A program made the translations under genes and the position numbers. The notes below the pieces were generated by a model that did not search any database, had not been told where the DNA came from, and saw nothing but the letters and a program-made list of their open reading frames with translations. Shown here piece after piece: positions 35,368 to 44,477 of a DNA stretch of 64,000 nt. The stretch is from Clostridium grantii DSM 8605. Lineage in GTDB: Bacteria > Bacillota > Clostridia > Clostridiales > Clostridiaceae. The stretch spans positions 7,738-71,737 of the forward strand of contig NZ_FQXM01000021.1 of NCBI RefSeq assembly GCF_900129965.1, given 5' to 3'. The first letter of the stretch is position 1. Every line of letters begins with the position of its first letter.

Positions 35368-36641
35368 AAGTTGTTATTATTGGAGCAGGTTGGGCAGGTT
35401 GTGCAGCGGCTATTTCAGCTAAAAAAGCGGGTGCAGATGTTGCATTATATGAAAAAACTGATATGCTTCTAGGGCTTGGAAATGTAGGCGGCATAATGAG
35501 GAATAACGGAAGATATACTGCTGCAGAAGAACTTATAGAGCTTGGGGCAGGGGATTTAATTAATATAACAGATGAAAACTCTAGACATAAAAATATTGCA
35601 TTTCCGGGACATGAACATGCTTGGCTTTACGATGTAAATATTATAGAAGCAGAAGTTAGAAATCATTTGAAGTCCCTAGGGATTGAAATGCATTTTATGA
35701 AAAGAGCAATAGATATAAAAAATGAAAATGGAAATATCAAAGGTGTTTATTTTGCAGAAGGAGAGTATGTTGAATGTGATTCGATAATAGAAACCACTGG
35801 TTCCACTGGACCTATGGGGAATTGTTTGAGATATGGCAACGGTTGTTCAATGTGTGTTTTGAGATGTCCAGCTTTTGGACCTAGAGTGAGTTTAAGTTCT
35901 AGGGCAGGAGTAATGGATCTTCAAGCAGAAAGGGACAAAGATAGTTTAGGGGCAATTAGTGGAAGTTGTAAGCTTTGCAAAGACAGTTTAGATAAATTTA
36001 TTGTTGAGGAATTAGAAAAAACAGGAGTTTATATAGCAAAACTCCCACCAGAGGATGTTAATTTAGAGAAACTAAAAGGAAAAGTTTGTCAACAGTATGC
36101 TTTGAAAGAATTTGCAGAGAATCTTATTTTACTTGATACTGGTCATGTTAAGTTGATGACTACTTATTATCCTTTAGAAAAATTAAGAACCATTAAAGGC
36201 TTCGAAAGAGCAAAATATATTGACCCTTATGCAGGGGGGAAAGGTAACTCTATTAGATATCTTTCTGTAGCGCCTAGAACTGATGATATGAAGGTAAAAG
36301 GTGTTAAAAATATGTTTTGCGCGGGAGAGAAATCTGGTTTGTTTGTAGGGCATACAGAGGCAATTTGTACAGGCGCTTTAGCGGGGCATAATGCGGTAAG
36401 ATATAATTTAGGAATGCCTTTATTAGTACTACCTAAAGCTATAGCTATTGGAGATATAATTGCTTATGCAAATTATAAAATGATGACTCCAGAAGGCAGA
36501 AGAACTAGATATACTTTTGCAGGATCAGAGTATTTTAATAGAATGAAGAAATTAAATTTATATACTATAGATAGTGATGAAATTGCTAAGAAAATAGATA
36601 AATGGAATTTGAGCGGAGTTTTTGAGGAACAATTGATTTAG
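35364..36641 (+). CDS. FAD-dependent oxidoreductase (partner of the electron-transfer subunit)
   Basis: This 425-residue flavoprotein has an N-terminal Rossmann motif IIGAGWAGCAAAISAKKAGA and a distal FAD motif NMFCAGEKSGLFVGHTEAIC (GxK..G..GH). Cysteine-rich segments CSMCVLRCPAFGP and CKLCKD may bind metal or take part in redox chemistry. The start overlaps the previous stop by 4 bases (ATGA), so expression is coupled. It is related to the GidA/TrmFO-like or HdrA-like flavoproteins, but no substrate can be fixed. The frame is intact although its partner is broken or recoded. A terminator follows at 36687. Confidence 0.75.
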   Translation: MKVVIIGAGWAGCAAAISAKKAGADVALYEKTDMLLGLGNVGGIMRNNGRYTAAEELIELGAGDLINITDENSRHKNIAFPGHEHAWLYDVNIIEAEVRNHLKSLGIEMHFMKRAIDIKNENGNIKGVYFAEGEYVECDSIIETTGSTGPMGNCLRYGNGCSMCVLRCPAFGPRVSLSSRAGVMDLQAERDKDSLGAISGSCKLCKDSLDKFIVEELEKTGVYIAKLPPEDVNLEKLKGKVCQQYALKEFAENLILLDTGHVKLMTTYYPLEKLRTIKGFERAKYIDPYAGGKGNSIRYLSVAPRTDDMKVKGVKNMFCAGEKSGLFVGHTEAICTGALAGHNAVRYNLGMPLLVLPKAIAIGDIIAYANYKMMTPEGRRTRYTFAGSEYFNRMKKLNLYTIDSDEIAKKIDKWNLSGVFEEQLI

Positions 36642-36686
36642 AAGAGAAAATGCTAACATCTGTTATCACAATAGGTATACTCAATC

Positions 36687-36720
36687 AAAAAAGGTGAGAT
36701 TAATCCACTCATCTTTTTTT
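36687..36720 (+). terminator. Terminator after the oxidoreductase genes
   Basis: AAAAAAGGTGAG...CTCATCTTTTTT hairpin with one G-U pair and a T-tract. Confidence 0.7.
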
Positions 36721-36882
36721 GTTGTGTTTAAATTAATATTTAATTATTAATAATCAAAAAAAATTGAAATATTTTTTCAAAAAAGAGTTTATAACTTGTA
36801 TATACAATGTAATACATTTTGTGAGGATTTAATTGTAAAATATAAATTATTAAAATTAAATTCGAGAAAGAGGGGGAAATGA

Positions 36883-37398
36883 ATGGCTACAGTTAAATGG
36901 ATTAAACTTTCTATAGAATTGTTTGATGATGAAAAGATTGATTTTATACAAAGCTTGCCCGAAGGAGATTCAATACTTGTTATTTGGGTTAGATTACTTG
37001 TTTTAGCTGGTAAATGTAATGATGATGGATACATCTATCTTACCGAAGAAATTCCTTATACAGAGGACACTTTAGCTTTTAAATTTAGAAAACAAACTAA
37101 CATTGTTAAATTGGCACTAGAAACTTTTCAAAGGTTAAATATGATTAGCGTTGATGTAAAAGGGATACAGTTATGTAATTGGAGTAAATATCAGAACCTT
37201 GAAGGTATGCAAAAAATCAAGGAGCAAACAAGGAAAAGAGTTGCTAAACATAGACAAAAGAAAAATGAAATAGAAGCTCCCGCAAAAGAGGAAACTTGTT
37301 GTAACGTTACAAGTAACGTTACTGAAACGTTAAATAACGCTCCTAGAGAGAAGAGAGAAGAGAGAAGAGAGAAGAAAGAAGAAAGAAGATATAGATAA
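36883..37398 (+). pseudogene. Phage replisome-organizer N-terminal domain protein, truncated
   Basis: The first 120 residues (WIKLSIELFDDEKIDFIQSL, IWVRLLVLAGKCNDDGYIYL, MISVDVKGIQLCNWSKYQNL) match the Phage_rep_org_N winged-helix domain of low-GC phage replication initiators. The frame then enters a pure-purine stretch and stops at 37398. One frame over, KKKEDIDKEEEKRKEEERE continues to NNSMWFNDFSLELL just before an IS256 end at 37557. One indel in the purine tract plus an IS-linked loss of the C-terminal half explains the layout. It is a prophage remnant; no other phage gene adjoins. SD AGAGGGGGAA precedes ATG 36883. Confidence 0.8.
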
Positions 37399-37515
37399 AG
37401 AAGAAGAGAAAAGAAAAGAAGAAGAGAGAGAAAAAGATATAGATAAAGAAAAAGATATAGGTAAAGATGTAGAAAAAGATATAGATAAAGAAAGAGAAAA
37501 AATAAAAGAAGAAAA
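37340..37515 (+). repeat. Long purine-rich low-complexity tract
   Basis: About 175 bases are almost free of pyrimidines apart from isolated T/C. They are made of GAGAAGA, GAAGAAA and AAAGATATAGATAAAG units and encode charged repeats such as EKDIDKE. The composition is slip-prone, and a frame change occurs inside it. Confidence 0.7.
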
Positions 37516-37556
37516 TAATTCAATGTGGTTTAATGATTTTTCTCTTGAATTATTGA

Positions 37557-38391
37557 CCCTGTAAAAAATTTTGTGTAAACTGAATAAAAACAACTTCTTC
37601 TTGGCAATAATTGAGATAACAATATATTACAAGAAGGAGTTTTTTATATGTCAAATTTGTCGAAAGAATTATTAAGAGAATATATCCAAGAACAAAAATT
37701 CACTAGCTCAACAGATATATTAGATGCATTAAAGGATATGTTTAGAGATGTTTTGCAAGAATCTCTAGAAGCTGAAATGGATGAAGCCTTAGGATATGGA
37801 AAATACGATAGTACTGAAAAAACTAGTCCTAATAGTAGAAATGGTCACTCAAAGAAAACTATTAAAACTGAGCTTGGCCCTATTGGTATCAATATACCAA
37901 GGGATAGAAATGGCGATTTTGAGCCTAAGATAGTGCCTAAACACCAAAGAACTGTTGATGGCATAGATGATAAAATCCTAGCACTCTATGCAACTGGAAT
38001 GACAACTAGAGATATATCTGAACAGATAAAAGGATTATACAGCGTAGACGTAAGTGCAGAAACCGTATCAAATATAACAAATAGAATATTACCATTAGTA
38101 TCAGATTGGCAAAACAGGCCATTAGAAAGGGCCTATTCATTTGTTTTTATGGATGCTATACACTACAAAGTACGAGAAGATAAACAGGTTGTTATTAAGG
38201 CAGCATATGTTGTGATAGGTGTGAATTTAGATGGTGAAAAAGAAGTCTTAGGCGTATGGATTGGAGCTAATGAAAGTAGCAAATTCTGGCTATCTGTACT
38301 AAATGATCTTAAGAACAGAGGCGTTGAAGATGTGCTTATATTCTGTGTTGACGGGTTAGCAGGATTCAAAATTTCCATTACTTGGAGATAA
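37557..38391 (+). mobile_element. IS256-family insertion sequence, 3'-truncated
   Basis: The left end is CCCTGTAAAAAATTTTGTGT. The transposase gene (37648-38391, ATG after AAGAAGGAG) gives 247 residues: KELLREYIQEQKFTSSTDI, ALGYGKYDSTEKTSPNSRNG, TGMTTRDISEQIKGLYSVDV, FVFMDAIHYKVR (first catalytic Asp), NESSKFWLSVLNDLKNRGVE and LIFCVDGLAGF (second Asp). It ends there, well short of the usual 400 or so residues, so the catalytic Glu and the right end are lost. It is a dead copy that interrupts the phage replication gene. The sequence up to 38513 shows no further recognisable IS parts. Confidence 0.88.
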
Positions 38392-38513
38392 TATACCTAT
38401 AGGGTAAATAATTTAAACGCCAACAATTTACAAAACTAGACACAATCAGAGCTTTACCTGATCCTAAAAGTTATAATTATTTCTAAGAAGAAAATTAGAA
38501 TACACAAAAATAT

Positions 38514-39890
38514 TTACACCCTCAAGTTTTCAGTTGGAATTGTGATAAAAAAGCATGCCCCTTCACCTTCATTACTGTGAGCTTTAATATTTCCACCATG
38601 GGTATCTACAATCCATTTAACAATTGATAATCCAAGGCCTGAACCACCCAAATCTCTAGTTCGAGCTTTATCTACTCTGTAAAAGCGATCAAATATGTTA
38701 GGTAAGTCTTCTGGAGAAATACCTATACCATTATCTTTTATTTTAATTTCTACTTTATCACCATAACATTTACTATTAATTCTAATTCGACAGTCTTTCT
38801 TTGAATACTTTATACTATTATCTATAATGGCTCTCATCATTTGCTTAATAAGTCTTCGATCTGAATAAAGCAATGCCGCTTCATTTATATCATAATTGAT
38901 ATCAATTTCTTTATGAATAATCTTATTTTCTTTCACTATTTCAATAATAAGTTCATTTAGCCAAAATGTGTTTTTTTCAAGTTTCATAATATCATTATCA
39001 TTTTTTGCTAGGAAGAGTAATGTATCTAAAAGTTTCGTCATGTTTGAAATTTCTTTTTTGATGGAATCAATTCCTTCTTCCAAGACCTTAGGGTTATTTT
39101 TTCCCCATCTGCTTATAATATCAATGTAACCTTTTATTACGGCAAGAGGTGTTGCCAGTTCATGAGAAGCATCTAATGCAAAACGATTCTGTTTTTCATA
39201 GCCGTATTCAATACTACTAATCATAGTATTGAAGGTATCTGCTAGTCTTTTAAGTTCATCATCAGGTCCATCTATATTAATTCTCTTAGTAAGATCGCTT
39301 ACACTTATTTCTTTTGCTTGATTTGTAATCTTCTCAATTGGCTGAAGTGCTTTCTTACTCATTAAAAATCCAAGAATAATTGAAACACCAAAAGCTACTA
39401 TATTAATGATAATAAGTATCCAAAAGAGAACTACGATGAATTCTCTTTCATTATCCATATCTTTAATAACTTGTATATAGAGAACTTCATTCTTAGAATT
39501 TATAAATTCATTATTGAGATATATTAAGTTGCTTTCCCCTAGTTCTAATGAATTAGGTTTTAATGTTTTATCCATAGGAATTTTCAAATCATAAATTTCC
39601 CCGGTGCTAAATATCACTTCATTATTTTTACGCAGATTTAAATCTACATTTTCATTCATTTGAGAAATATCATTCAAATCCTCATTGTTTAAATCTTTAC
39701 TAGAATTCAATTTATGCTGAATAGTTTGACTAACATTTTCTATCTCTTGATAAGATTGATTATATAAATAATACTTTGTGCTAAACAAAATGATAGCACT
39801 CATGCAAATCAAGGTTATAAAAAAGAAAAGTGTATATTTCATTGTCAATCGAAAGGTTATCTTTTGCATATTGATTTTAACCCATTTCAT
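38514..39890 (-). CDS. Sensor histidine kinase of the ABC-exporter operon
   Basis: The 458-residue kinase starts at ATG 39890 (AAGGAG upstream), 14 bases inside the response regulator gene. It has an N-terminal membrane helix (FFFITLICMSAIILF), a small extracytoplasmic domain, a second helix (LFWILIIINIVAFGVSIILG), HAMP (FLMSKKALQPIEKITNQAKE), HisKA with H243 (LDASHELATPLAV) and a HATPase with DNGIG and GGSGLGLSIVKW boxes. It resembles OmpR-type partner kinases. It is the last gene of the group 42878-38514 and probably controls the ABC genes upstream. Confidence 0.93.
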   Translation of the reverse strand: MKWVKINMQKITFRLTMKYTLFFFITLICMSAIILFSTKYYLYNQSYQEIENVSQTIQHKLNSSKDLNNEDLNDISQMNENVDLNLRKNNEVIFSTGEIYDLKIPMDKTLKPNSLELGESNLIYLNNEFINSKNEVLYIQVIKDMDNEREFIVVLFWILIIINIVAFGVSIILGFLMSKKALQPIEKITNQAKEISVSDLTKRINIDGPDDELKRLADTFNTMISSIEYGYEKQNRFALDASHELATPLAVIKGYIDIISRWGKNNPKVLEEGIDSIKKEISNMTKLLDTLLFLAKNDNDIMKLEKNTFWLNELIIEIVKENKIIHKEIDINYDINEAALLYSDRRLIKQMMRAIIDNSIKYSKKDCRIRINSKCYGDKVEIKIKDNGIGISPEDLPNIFDRFYRVDKARTRDLGGSGLGLSIVKWIVDTHGGNIKAHSNEGEGACFFITIPTENLRV

Positions 39891-40575
39891 CTTTTCGCTC
39901 CTTAATGGTATAGCCCACACCTCTAACAGTTTGAATCAATTTTGTATTGTATGGATAGTCAATTTTGTTTCTAAGATATTTTATATACACATCTAGTATA
40001 TTTGTATCCCCAACGAAATTATAGCCCCAGACTTTATTTATTATTTGATCTCTAGTTAGTACAATTCCTTTATTATTAGCAAGATATTCTAACAACTCGT
40101 ATTCTTTCTTTGTAAGTTCGATAGACTCTCCCTGTTTTGATACTTCCCTTGTTAAAATATTAATGGACAAATCTTTGATTTTAATTTTAGCAAGATCAAC
40201 ATTATCCATTTTGGATCTTCTTAGAGATGAACGAACTCTAGCTAAAAGTTCCTCCATTTCAAAAGGTTTAGTAATATAATCATCTGCTCCCATATCTAAA
40301 CCAATGACACGATCAGTAAGGTCCCTTTTGGCAGTTACCATAATTATAGGCACGGGAGAATGTTTTCTAATTTTTCGACATACCTCCATTCCATTAATAT
40401 GGGGAAGCATCAAATCAAGTAAAATCAAAGCATAATTATTCTTTTCAAATAACTCTAAAGCTTTTCTCCCATCTGAAGCTGTATCAAAAGTATAACCTTC
40501 ATACTCAAATTCTAGTTCTAGAATTCTTAGAATTGCCTTATCATCTTCAACTATCAATAAATCTTTTGTTGTCAT
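39877..40575 (-). CDS. OmpR-family response regulator
   Basis: The 232-residue regulator has a receiver domain with the phosphorylatable D54 (ILLDLMLPHINGMEVC), D11 and D12, and K107-type KPFEMEELLARV. The C-terminal winged helix (residues 130-230) contains ELTKKEYELLEYLANNKGIV and VGDTNILDVYIKYLRNKIDY and ends with the YTIKE motif. It overlaps the kinase gene by 14 bases and follows the exported-protein gene by 46. It probably regulates the ABC transporter operon in response to membrane-active peptides or envelope stress, a common arrangement but inferred here. Confidence 0.94.
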   Translation of the reverse strand: MTTKDLLIVEDDKAILRILELEFEYEGYTFDTASDGRKALELFEKNNYALILLDLMLPHINGMEVCRKIRKHSPVPIIMVTAKRDLTDRVIGLDMGADDYITKPFEMEELLARVRSSLRRSKMDNVDLAKIKIKDLSINILTREVSKQGESIELTKKEYELLEYLANNKGIVLTRDQIINKVWGYNFVGDTNILDVYIKYLRNKIDYPYNTKLIQTVRGVGYTIKERKDEMG

Positions 40576-40621
40576 ATTATTCCTCCATATCTATAAATGA
40601 GGAAAAGAGCTATAAACAGCT

Positions 40622-41167
40622 CTACTTCACTTTGTATTTTCTTTTTCTTATTCCGTATATTACGCCTACTATACCTAACAGGAGAAGGGGTTCGGCAACT
40701 GCAACTGACATAGTCAGAGGCTTATTGATTTTAGTATTTCCTATAATTTCTATTGGTATAGCATTACTTGAAGTTATCATATTATTTTCTTTTGTGACTA
40801 CAGTAACATAAAGGTAATAAGTACTAGTATATACAAACCTTATGGGCAAATCAACCATTTGAGCTTCTCCTGCTTTTATGGACTTAATATAAAAAGGTTT
40901 GTCTGCGCTATAATCTTCTAAGTTAACGGTCATATTCTTCTTTATATCCGCCATGGTAATATAGGCTAAAACTTCATTTATATCCTTACTGCTATTATTG
41001 GTGATTTTAACTTTAACGGTTTCTTCTCTGCCAGGATAGTCTTTTATGCCATGGGGAGAAAGTAATTCAACTGTAAAATCATTTTTTGTTTCACTAGCAA
41101 AAACAAACACTGTGGTTAAATTAAAAGCTAGAATAATTGCAAGCAATATTACGCTAAATTTTTTCAT
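40622..41167 (-). CDS. Exported membrane-anchored protein of the ABC operon
   Basis: The 181-residue protein has an N-terminal signal (KKFSVILLAIILAFNLTTVF), an extracytoplasmic beta-sandwich (VELLSPHGIKDYPGREETVK, KITNNSSKDINEV, like NEW3/alpha-galactosidase-type domains) and a C-terminal helix LLLLGIVGVIYGIRKRKYK with a basic tail. It lies 2 bases after the permease stop, so it is co-translated with it. NEW3-type proteins often accompany ABC exporters of the ABC2 kind as accessory subunits. No LPXTG motif is visible, but the hydrophobic helix plus basic tail suggests a stable membrane anchor. Confidence 0.75.
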   Translation of the reverse strand: MKKFSVILLAIILAFNLTTVFVFASETKNDFTVELLSPHGIKDYPGREETVKVKITNNSSKDINEVLAYITMADIKKNMTVNLEDYSADKPFYIKSIKAGEAQMVDLPIRFVYTSTYYLYVTVVTKENNMITSSNAIPIEIIGNTKINKPLTMSVAVAEPLLLLGIVGVIYGIRKRKYKVK

Positions 41168-41169
41168 TT

Positions 41170-41928
41170 TTATTCTCCTCCTTCAAAGTTAAATTTTTTC
41201 ACAGCAACAACTAATAAAAAATAACTTAAAATTACATAAAGTATAATTGGGATGATGTACTGTGATAAGGATAACAAACCTTGTCTATTAATAATTACAC
41301 CTTTCATCAAATTAATTGTATTAGAAAGTGGACTTATACCATCTAAAATCATACCAAAACCAGCTTTCTTCATTGTTGTTGATAAAAAAGAAGGTATTGC
41401 TGTTATTAAAAATACTAGGATAGATGTAATCATGGCATTTTTTGAGGATCCCATGATAATGGACAGACTAATAGAAATATTGGAATATATGAAAATCATA
41501 GCTGTTCCAGTAATTAAGATAAATAAAATTACCAGATAACCAATACCTGTACCAGAACTCAATGTCATCATATATGGTAAAGACACAAGAAAAATCATTA
41601 ACCACATGAACATTGTTCCTATAAGTTTTCCATTTGCCAACTGGATGCCAGAAATTGGTGTTAACATTAAGCTTTCTATTGTACTTTGCTCTTTTTCATT
41701 TGAAAAACTAACAGATGCTAAGATGATTGATATCAATAGTGAAACACCCAAGATCATTTTCCCCATGGTAATCATTACTTCTGTCTGAGCCAATAAACTC
41801 AATTCTTTCACAGTAATAAAGCTGTAAGTCATACCACTAAATAGCACTGCAACAACAAATAACCATAATACACCTTTCATTGCGAAAAAGTTTTCTTTGA
41901 TCTCTTTTTTAACGATATTCCAGTTCAT
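41170..41928 (-). CDS. ABC-2 type transporter permease
   Basis: The 252-residue permease has six hydrophobic segments: FFAMKGVLWLFVVAVLFSG, an intracellular loop with SFSNEKEQSTIESLMLTPIS, then LIGTMFMWLMIFLVSLPYM and SILVFLITAIPSFLST. It belongs to the ABC2 (NatB/NosY-like) exporters. The start overlaps the ATPase stop by one base. With the ATPase and the exported protein it should form a membrane export system regulated by the downstream two-component pair. Confidence 0.9.
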   Translation of the reverse strand: MNWNIVKKEIKENFFAMKGVLWLFVVAVLFSGMTYSFITVKELSLLAQTEVMITMGKMILGVSLLISIILASVSFSNEKEQSTIESLMLTPISGIQLANGKLIGTMFMWLMIFLVSLPYMMTLSSGTGIGYLVILFILITGTAMIFIYSNISISLSIIMGSSKNAMITSILVFLITAIPSFLSTTMKKAGFGMILDGISPLSNTINLMKGVIINRQGLLSLSQYIIPIILYVILSYFLLVVAVKKFNFEGGE

Positions 41929-42878
41929 TATTTCACCACCTTTTCATTTGAGTCTGTAACAAGTTTTAAGAATATATCTTCAACAGTTGTTTTATATTTT
42001 GTGATTTCATAAATATCTAACTTTTCTAAGAATAGACTTTGAACTATTTCTTGTTTTATTTGGTCACTTAAGGCATCCTTTTGCAAAATAATCCTTATCC
42101 CTTCTTCAGTAATTTTAACATTTTCAGCTAAGTTCATTTTTTCAATAATCATTTTAGCCTTTTCATCCTTTGATGTTCTTATGTGGATGATTTCTTTAGG
42201 GGAGTGCTTTTGTTGGAGGTTTAATATAGTGTCTTCTTCTATGAGTTTCCCATTCTTCACAATAGCAACTTTATTACAAAGAACCTCAATATCTTTTAAT
42301 AGATGTGATGTAATAAATACTGTAATATTCATACTTCTATTCAATTCTTTTATCAATTCATGAATATCTCTTTGTCCTGTAGGATCTAAACCTAAAGTTG
42401 GTTCATCTAAAAAAACTACTTTTGGTTGATTTATTAATGTTTTTGCAAGGCCTAATCGCTGTTTCATTCCCCGCGAAAATTGGCCAATAAGTGTGTGACT
42501 TCTCTTGCTTAATCCAACTTTATCAAGTAAATAGGTGACATGTTGGTGAGCATTAGAGTTTTTAGAGTCAAACAACTTGTAAAAATATATTAAATATTCA
42601 TATGCTGTCATCCAATCATAATATCCATGGGATTCTGGTAAAACGCCAATCACCTTTTTAATTTCTAAATTATTTTCTCTTACTTTCATGCCGTTTATAA
42701 TAACTTCACCTTCACTTGGATTTAATAATCCAGTTAACATTCTAATGGTTGTAGTTTTACCAGCACCATTTGGTCCTAAGAATCCATAAATATCTCCTTC
42801 TTCTATCGTAAGATTCAAATTATCCACGGCTTTAAATCCGTTCTTATAAATTTTAGTTAATTTTTTTGCTTGAATCAT
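41928..42878 (-). CDS. ABC transporter ATP-binding protein
   Basis: The 316-residue ATPase has Walker A GPNGAGKTTTIRML, a Q-loop (PESHGYYDWM), the signature SRGMKQRLGLAKTL (FSRGMKQR variant), Walker B VVFLDEPTLGLDP and the H-loop TSHLL. A C-terminal regulatory region of about 80 residues follows. Purine-rich GAGGAGGCGGAAAT (minus strand) precedes ATG 42878. It is the first gene of the operon, and the 257-base gap to the divergent DedA gene holds its promoter region. Confidence 0.93.
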   Translation of the reverse strand: MIQAKKLTKIYKNGFKAVDNLNLTIEEGDIYGFLGPNGAGKTTTIRMLTGLLNPSEGEVIINGMKVRENNLEIKKVIGVLPESHGYYDWMTAYEYLIYFYKLFDSKNSNAHQHVTYLLDKVGLSKRSHTLIGQFSRGMKQRLGLAKTLINQPKVVFLDEPTLGLDPTGQRDIHELIKELNRSMNITVFITSHLLKDIEVLCNKVAIVKNGKLIEEDTILNLQQKHSPKEIIHIRTSKDEKAKMIIEKMNLAENVKITEEGIRIILQKDALSDQIKQEIVQSLFLEKLDIYEITKYKTTVEDIFLKLVTDSNEKVVK

Positions 42879-43073
42879 ATTTCCGCCTCCTCGTAGTATA
42901 TAACTGAGTATACAACAGGTTTCTTAATTAACTATAAGTTGAATCTGAGAAAATTCTCAGATTTATTATTTCTAATGTTTTTTAAAAGATGTACTAATGT
43001 AATGTGAATATATCCCCTCATTTTAAATTTAAACATTTTACTAATATGCTCATGTTAAAGCCATGTTAAAATT

Positions 43074-43103
43074 TTGATAAAATGCTTAGTTATTTGATAT
43101 AAT
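43074..43103 (+). promoter_or_regulatory. Sigma-A promoter of the DedA-PAP2 gene
   Basis: TTGATA (43074-43079), an 18-base spacer and TATAAT (43098-43103) lie 33 bases before ATG 43136; GGAGG follows at 43123. Confidence 0.65.
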
Positions 43104-43135
43104 ATTCAATAAAGTCTAAAATTGGAGGCAAATAA

Positions 43136-44419
43136 ATGAATTACATAATACAATTATTAAATGATTATGGATATATAGTATTGTTAGTAGCATTAATGTT
43201 AGAACTAATAGCCTTGCCATTGCCAGGAGAAGCCTTGATGACTTATTGTGGGTATATAATTTATCAACATAAAATGAATTGGCCGGTAAGCATTTTGGTT
43301 GCAGCAACTGGAACCATAATTGGCATAACTTTGTCATATTATTTAGGGAGTTTATTAGGTTTATCTTTCTTTGAAAAATATGGTCATTATGTTCATTTGA
43401 ATAAAAAAAGATTAGAGAAGATATCCAATTGGTTTGATAAATATGGTAATAAATTACTAGTCATAGCGTATTTTATTCCAGGAGTAAGACATATTACTGG
43501 CTACTTTTCAGGTATAACCAAAATTTCATATAAAAAATTTGCTGTACATTCTTATGTTGGTGCCATATTATGGACCGGTACATTCATATCATTAGGAAAA
43601 ATTCTTGGTTCTAATTGGGAAAAATATCATAACTTAATAAAAAAATATTTAATTATAGGTAGCTTGATAATTACATTTATTCTCATGTTTATTTGGATTT
43701 ATAAAGCTTATAAAGTGAAAATTTATGAATCTACATTTGAATTACTTGATAAAGGTTTAGTGCTATTTCATTCTCTTGGTAAAATCAAAATTATAATTGC
43801 AGGTATAGCTGTAGCTTTTTTAGGTTTTTCATTAATGGTGGTAGGAATTATTCAAGATTACTTAGCAGCTGAATTTAATGACTTTGATGAGATAGTTAGA
43901 TTTTTGGTATCAAGTATTTTTACTGAAAAATGGGCTAAAGCAATGCAGATATTTGGAAATGCATCAAATTCAAATACGTTAATATTAGTAGTGTCAATTA
44001 TAGTGATTTGGATTTTAGTAAAAGGATGTAATAAAATTCATGAACTAAAATTCTTGGGGATTCTGTTATTTGGAACTGAGATATTAAACTATGTGTTGAA
44101 AGTTATTTTTCATAGATTAGGTCCAACTCAAATAGGATACACTTTCCCAAGTAGCGAAAGTTTAACGGTAATTGTAGTTTATGGGTTTATAGCGTATATC
44201 ATACCACGATATTCCTCAAAAGCTTGGATTAATACAATTATTATTGGAGCCTCACTGGCAATTTGTATTCTTTCAGGATTGAGTATGATATATTTTAATT
44301 TTGAATATCCAAGTGATGTTGTAGCAGGATATGCATTTGGTGGGGTTTGGCTTAGTTTGAACATTATTCTTTTAGAAGTTTATCGAATTTTACCTAAATT
44401 GAAATTTAACAAAAATTAA
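43136..44419 (+). CDS. DedA/PAP2-like membrane fusion protein with altered phosphatase residues
   Basis: This 427-residue protein has an N-terminal DedA/VTT domain (residues 1-200: LELIALPLPGEALMTYCGY, YFIPGVRHITGYFSGITKIS), known for polyprenyl-phosphate or lipid flipping, and a C-terminal PAP2-like domain (210-410). The PAP2 catalytic motifs are degraded. The K-x6-RP box reads KVIFHRLGP (Arg to Gly), the PSGH box reads PSSE (His to Glu, E341), and the R...H-x3-D box reads MIYFNFEYPSD (Arg to Met, His to Glu, D394 kept). A catalytically dead PAP2 unit joined to an apparently intact DedA domain fits the sequence. It may bind lipid phosphates without hydrolysing them. Confidence 0.88.
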   Translation: MNYIIQLLNDYGYIVLLVALMLELIALPLPGEALMTYCGYIIYQHKMNWPVSILVAATGTIIGITLSYYLGSLLGLSFFEKYGHYVHLNKKRLEKISNWFDKYGNKLLVIAYFIPGVRHITGYFSGITKISYKKFAVHSYVGAILWTGTFISLGKILGSNWEKYHNLIKKYLIIGSLIITFILMFIWIYKAYKVKIYESTFELLDKGLVLFHSLGKIKIIIAGIAVAFLGFSLMVVGIIQDYLAAEFNDFDEIVRFLVSSIFTEKWAKAMQIFGNASNSNTLILVVSIIVIWILVKGCNKIHELKFLGILLFGTEILNYVLKVIFHRLGPTQIGYTFPSSESLTVIVVYGFIAYIIPRYSSKAWINTIIIGASLAICILSGLSMIYFNFEYPSDVVAGYAFGGVWLSLNIILLEVYRILPKLKFNKN

Positions 44420-44442
44420 AAATTTATAAATTCCTCGTATAA

Positions 44443-44470
44443 TAAAAAGAGGCAGCTTTGCCTCTTTTTA
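44443..44470. terminator. Terminator hairpin between convergent genes
   Basis: AAAAAGAGGC pairs with GCCTCTTTTT around a short AGCTTT loop; A- and T-tracts on both sides suit bidirectional use. Confidence 0.85.
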
Positions 44471-44477
44471 TATAACT

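Noticed and set aside
37191..37593. Minus-strand Leu/Ser-rich frames opposite the purine tract
   Set aside because: They are the reverse complement of GA-rich repeats and have the low complexity expected by chance.
38514..42878. Bacteriocin biosynthesis operon
   Set aside because: No precursor peptide or modification enzyme; only an ABC exporter, an accessory protein and a two-component system.
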